Shown here: positions 7,782 through 9,153 of the stretch, in pieces
How the letters are laid out: the number at the start of each line of letters is the position of its first letter
Position numbering within the stretch: position 1 is the stretch's first letter
DNA from: Bacteroidaceae bacterium
Lineage (GTDB): Bacteria > Bacteroidota > Bacteroidia > Bacteroidales > Bacteroidaceae
Direction: 5' to 3'
NCBI GenBank assembly: GCA_017557475.1
Contig: JAFYYO010000326.1
Location: forward strand, 1-9,153
DNA length: 9,153 nucleotides
Made by a program: the position numbers and the translations under genes
Notes under the pieces: model-generated
The model's input: the letters and a program-made list of their open reading frames with translations, nothing else
Told to the model about the DNA's origin: nothing
Database searches by the model: none

Positions 7782-7813
7782 CAAAAATACATTTTATTAC
7801 GCAAAAAAACAAA
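7782..7813 (-). promoter_or_regulatory. Bacteroidetes-type promoter of the large gene (and probably the EEP and esterase genes)
   Basis: On the minus strand TATTTTTG (7782-7789) matches the -7 consensus TAnnTTTG, and a TTTG (7810-7813) lies 20 nt upstream, matching the -33 element. A second TTTG at 7802-7805 is too close. The start of transcription would be near 7776, giving an A/T-rich leader of about 75 nt before the ATG at 7700. Confidence 0.6.
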
Positions 7814-7845
7814 TTTATTTGAACTTTTTTTCGAGCAAGGGTGAT

Positions 7846-7933
7846 AAACTAGGCACGGCTAGTTGGCAAACTAGGCACGTCTAATTCGCAAACTAGACAC
7901 GGCTAATCGGGCAACTAGGCGTGCCTAGTTTTA
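7846..7933 (-). repeat. Four contiguous 22-nt hairpin-forming repeat units overlapping the 3' end of the patatin-like gene
   Basis: Units lie at 7846-7867, 7868-7889, 7890-7911 and 7912-7933 with no spacers. Every unit has an invariant AACTAG at positions 2-7 and a complementary right arm at 14-19 (CTAGTT, CTAATT, CTAATC, CTAGTT), giving a 6-bp stem with a 6-nt loop. The stem changes keep pairing as G-U in a minus-strand RNA but become C-A mismatches on the plus strand. Unit 4 is an almost perfect palindrome (AACTAGGC / GCCTAGTT). Units 3 and 4 fall partly in the patatin coding sequence and include its TAG stop. The array could act as a terminator or 3' stabiliser for that gene, though an A-run and not a T-run follows on the minus strand. 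Confidence 0.8.
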
Positions 7934-8771
7934 CGAAGGCCTGTATCTGGAGAAGGATTTCCTCTGCTTTTGCCCTTCCCATCGCATAGATGCGACGCAT
8001 CTTTTCCTCGTCTTGTTCGGTCCTCCCGATAGGAAGCGCATCCTGAGGATAAATGAGAAGAATCTTGCCCAGACGCTCCTGCTCCTCGAGATAAATGAGC
8101 TCTTCGTTGTACATGAGGTGGCGACGGGACATCGCTTGGACAATAGCCGGATAGCGAGACATGAAGAGGTGGAAGAGCGGCATCAGTTTTGTCTTCTTCT
8201 TATAAAAACCTTTGGGTTGCGTCAGGATGACCAGATTGCGTTCGAAGCCTTGCTCCTGGAAGTATCGCAGAGGTATGGAGTCGCTGATTCCACCGTCGAG
8301 AAGGAGCCGTCCGTCGATGTTGACGGGTTTCGAGACAAGTGGCATAGAAGCCGATGCCCGTATCCATTCGAGTCCTTTATCGTCCATAAAATCAAGGCGA
8401 TGATACACAGGTTCGCCCGTCTCGACGTCCGTGCAGACCACATGAAACTCGGCAGGATCATTATTGTAGGCTTCGAAGTCGAAGACATCGAGTTCCTTCG
8501 GAAGCGTATGATAGCTGAATTCTGCAGCCACGAGGTCACCCGTCCGAAGCAGGCTCCGCAAGCCCATGTATCGGGGATCGTCCTTAAATCGGACATTATA
8601 GCGAAGGACACGCCCCACCTGATGCGACTTGTAGTTACACCCGAACGAAGCTCCTGCCGAAACGCCCACAATGCCGTCGAAACGGATGCCATGCTCCATC
8701 ATCACATCCATCACGCCAGCAGAGAACAAACCGCGCATTCCGCCGCCTTCTAGGACCAGTCCTGTCTTCAT
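7893..8771 (-). CDS. Patatin-like phospholipase family protein (cytoplasmic lipid acyl hydrolase)
   Basis: This 292-residue protein starts at the ATG at 8769-8771, so the first residues read MKTGLVLEGGGMRG, the normal start of this family. The oxyanion hole is G9-G10-G11-M-R-G14, the nucleophile elbow is G36-V-S-A-G40 with Ser38, and the second dyad residue is Asp159 in LLLDGG. The Ser-Asp dyad is therefore intact. Family members (bacterial patatins such as the YjjU type) hydrolyse acyl chains from phospholipids or other lipids. No signal peptide or membrane segment is seen, so action in the cytoplasm or at the inner face of the membrane is likely. The region after about residue 190 is helical and charged and fits the usual C-terminal part of this type. 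The last ~12 residues (KLGTPSCPISRV) are encoded by the 22-nt repeat units and look foreign to the family. A promoter motif lies 7 nt before the ATG. Confidence 0.93.
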   Translation of the reverse strand: MKTGLVLEGGGMRGLFSAGVMDVMMEHGIRFDGIVGVSAGASFGCNYKSHQVGRVLRYNVRFKDDPRYMGLRSLLRTGDLVAAEFSYHTLPKELDVFDFEAYNNDPAEFHVVCTDVETGEPVYHRLDFMDDKGLEWIRASASMPLVSKPVNIDGRLLLDGGISDSIPLRYFQEQGFERNLVILTQPKGFYKKKTKLMPLFHLFMSRYPAIVQAMSRRHLMYNEELIYLEEQERLGKILLIYPQDALPIGRTEQDEEKMRRIYAMGRAKAEEILLQIQAFVKLGTPSCPISRV

Positions 8772-8778
8772 TGCTCGG

Positions 8779-8786
8779 CAAAGTTA
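8779..8786 (-). promoter_or_regulatory. -7 promoter motif of the patatin-like gene
   Basis: On the minus strand TAACTTTG matches TAnnTTTG and ends only 7 nt before the ATG at 8771. If the usual spacing holds, transcription starts about 4 nt before the start codon, so the message would be nearly leaderless. A clear TTTG at the -33 distance is not seen; the nearest is TTTA in the heptamer repeat. Confidence 0.6.
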
Positions 8787-8800
8787 CGAAAAAACTTTCA

Positions 8801-8821
8801 ACTCTAAACTCTAAACTCTAA
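8801..8821. repeat. Three perfect ACTCTAA heptamers between two divergent promoters
   Basis: Three exact tandem copies of ACTCTAA lie at 8801-8807, 8808-8814 and 8815-8821, with a partial fourth copy starting at 8822. They sit at the centre of the 75-bp patatin/helicase intergenic region, where the -33 elements of both promoters would fall. Short heptamer arrays of this type occur between genes in Bacteroidetes. A change in copy number would move each promoter relative to its upstream DNA. Confidence 0.8.
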
Positions 8822-8830
8822 ACTTTTTCG

Positions 8831-8838
8831 TACCTTTG
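8831..8838 (+). promoter_or_regulatory. -7 promoter motif of the DEAD-box helicase gene
   Basis: TACCTTTG matches TAnnTTTG and ends 8 nt before the ATG at 8847. The flanks mirror the patatin promoter on the other strand: both read TTTTTCGTA(A/C)CTTTGC. No Shine-Dalgarno site fits in the gap, so a leader of about 5 nt or less is expected unless transcription begins further upstream. Confidence 0.6.
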
Positions 8839-8846
8839 CAGCCAAT

Positions 8847-9153
8847 ATGAAGAATTTTAACGAACTGGGACTTGTTGAGCCTCTTCTGCAAGCGATTGAG
8901 GAGCTAGGCTATGAACATCCGATGCCCGTGCAGGAAGAAGTGATTCCCTACCTGCTTAATGAAGACTCCGACCTTGTGGCTTTGGCTCAAACTGGCACAG
9001 GAAAGACGGCTGCTTATGGTTTGCCGTTGCTGCAGAAGACCCTCTCTAACTCCCCCTTAAGGGGGGAGGACATAGGGAACACCCTCCCTTTAGGGGAGGG
9101 ACGGGGAGGGTCTGCCTCCATCCTCATCCTCAGCCCGACACGCGAACTATGCC
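8847..9153 (+). CDS. DEAD-box ATP-dependent RNA helicase, N-terminal part, cut by the window edge
   Basis: The gene starts at the ATG at 8847-8849, and 102 codons are visible before the right edge. It has the family's opening order: F4 with the Q-motif (Y22..PMPVQ, Gln29), then Walker A / motif I AQTGTGKT (residues 47-54, Lys53), then motif Ia PTREL (97-101). This defines a superfamily 2 DEAD-box helicase, an ATP-dependent cytoplasmic RNA remodeller used in ribosome assembly or mRNA decay; which paralogue cannot be told. Later ATPs would put ATP-binding at motif I and RNA contact at Ia. Residues about 66-89, between motifs I and Ia, are encoded by a GC-rich palindromic element and are rich in Gly, Pro, Leu and Arg, unlike the rest. 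The frame is kept through it, so the gene may be functional; a downstream break cannot be excluded because the rest lies outside the window. Confidence 0.92.
   Translation, partial: MKNFNELGLVEPLLQAIEELGYEHPMPVQEEVIPYLLNEDSDLVALAQTGTGKTAAYGLPLLQKTLSNSPLRGEDIGNTLPLGEGRGGSASILILSPTRELC
9041..9114 (+). repeat. GC-rich palindromic element embedded in frame in the helicase gene
   Basis: Two hairpins lie in tandem. The first is CTCCCCC (9050-9056) with GGGGGAG (9062-9068). The second has ACCCTCCC (9081-9088) with GGGAGGGT (9104-9111), and the same left arm can instead pair with GGGAGGG at 9094-9100. The element is read through as codons for residues about 66-89. Its run-of-G/C character differs sharply from flanking sequence and resembles the intergenic element at 2784-2813. 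Exact boundaries are estimated. Confidence 0.7.

Noticed and set aside
7846..7933. CRISPR array
   Set aside because: The 22-nt units are contiguous without unique spacers, diverge from each other, and no cas gene is present.
8013..8753. A 246-codon plus-strand open frame antisense to the patatin-like gene
   Set aside because: The minus-strand gene has an intact catalytic dyad and family-typical start; the antisense frame is a shadow.
9041..9114. Helicase as a pseudogene disrupted by the element
   Set aside because: The frame continues through the element into motif Ia without a stop; disruption is not supported within the window.

Overview
The window looks like chromosomal DNA of a gut- or oral-type Bacteroidales bacterium, most likely Prevotella or a close relative. 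This rests on promoter motifs of the Bacteroidetes form TAnnTTTG, the lack of clear Shine-Dalgarno sites, secreted proteins ending in a 'YNL.GQ...G.. I.NGKK.L.K' tail, and GC-rich palindromic and heptamer repeats of the kind scattered in such genomes. The genus is an inference, as there is no rRNA or tRNA to anchor it.

Layout. Five genes are seen, four on the minus strand and one on the plus strand. In the direction of minus-strand transcription they are: a patatin-like phospholipase (7893-8771); a 1621-residue secreted LamG / beta-solenoid repeat protein (2835-7700); a secreted endonuclease/exonuclease/phosphatase-family enzyme (580-2751); and the start of a secreted alpha/beta-hydrolase esterase, cut by the window edge (1-524). 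A DEAD-box RNA helicase is transcribed divergently from the patatin gene (8847 to the right edge, partial). The 60 bp between the two divergent promoter motifs (8779-8838) form a near-symmetric arrangement around a triple heptamer.

How they may work together. The three minus-strand secreted products are collinear, with gaps of 83 and 55 bp that hold hairpins and no clear promoter. They are probably one transcription unit starting near 7776. The large protein and the phosphatase-family enzyme share a module of about 165 residues and a similar C-terminal tail, so they probably go to the same place (cell surface or outside) and may bind a similar ligand. The esterase fits a surface-degradation role, but the substrate cannot be read from the sequence.

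The most unusual items are: (1) four contiguous 22-nt hairpin-forming units that run from the intergenic region into the patatin gene, supplying its last codons and stop; (2) a GC-rich palindromic element embedded in frame in the DEAD-box helicase between motifs I and Ia; (3) the module shared by two neighbouring secreted proteins; (4) mosaic identity among three repeats of about 320 residues in the large protein; (5) a heptamer repeat lying in frame just before its C-terminal tail. No complete new defence or signalling system is evident.
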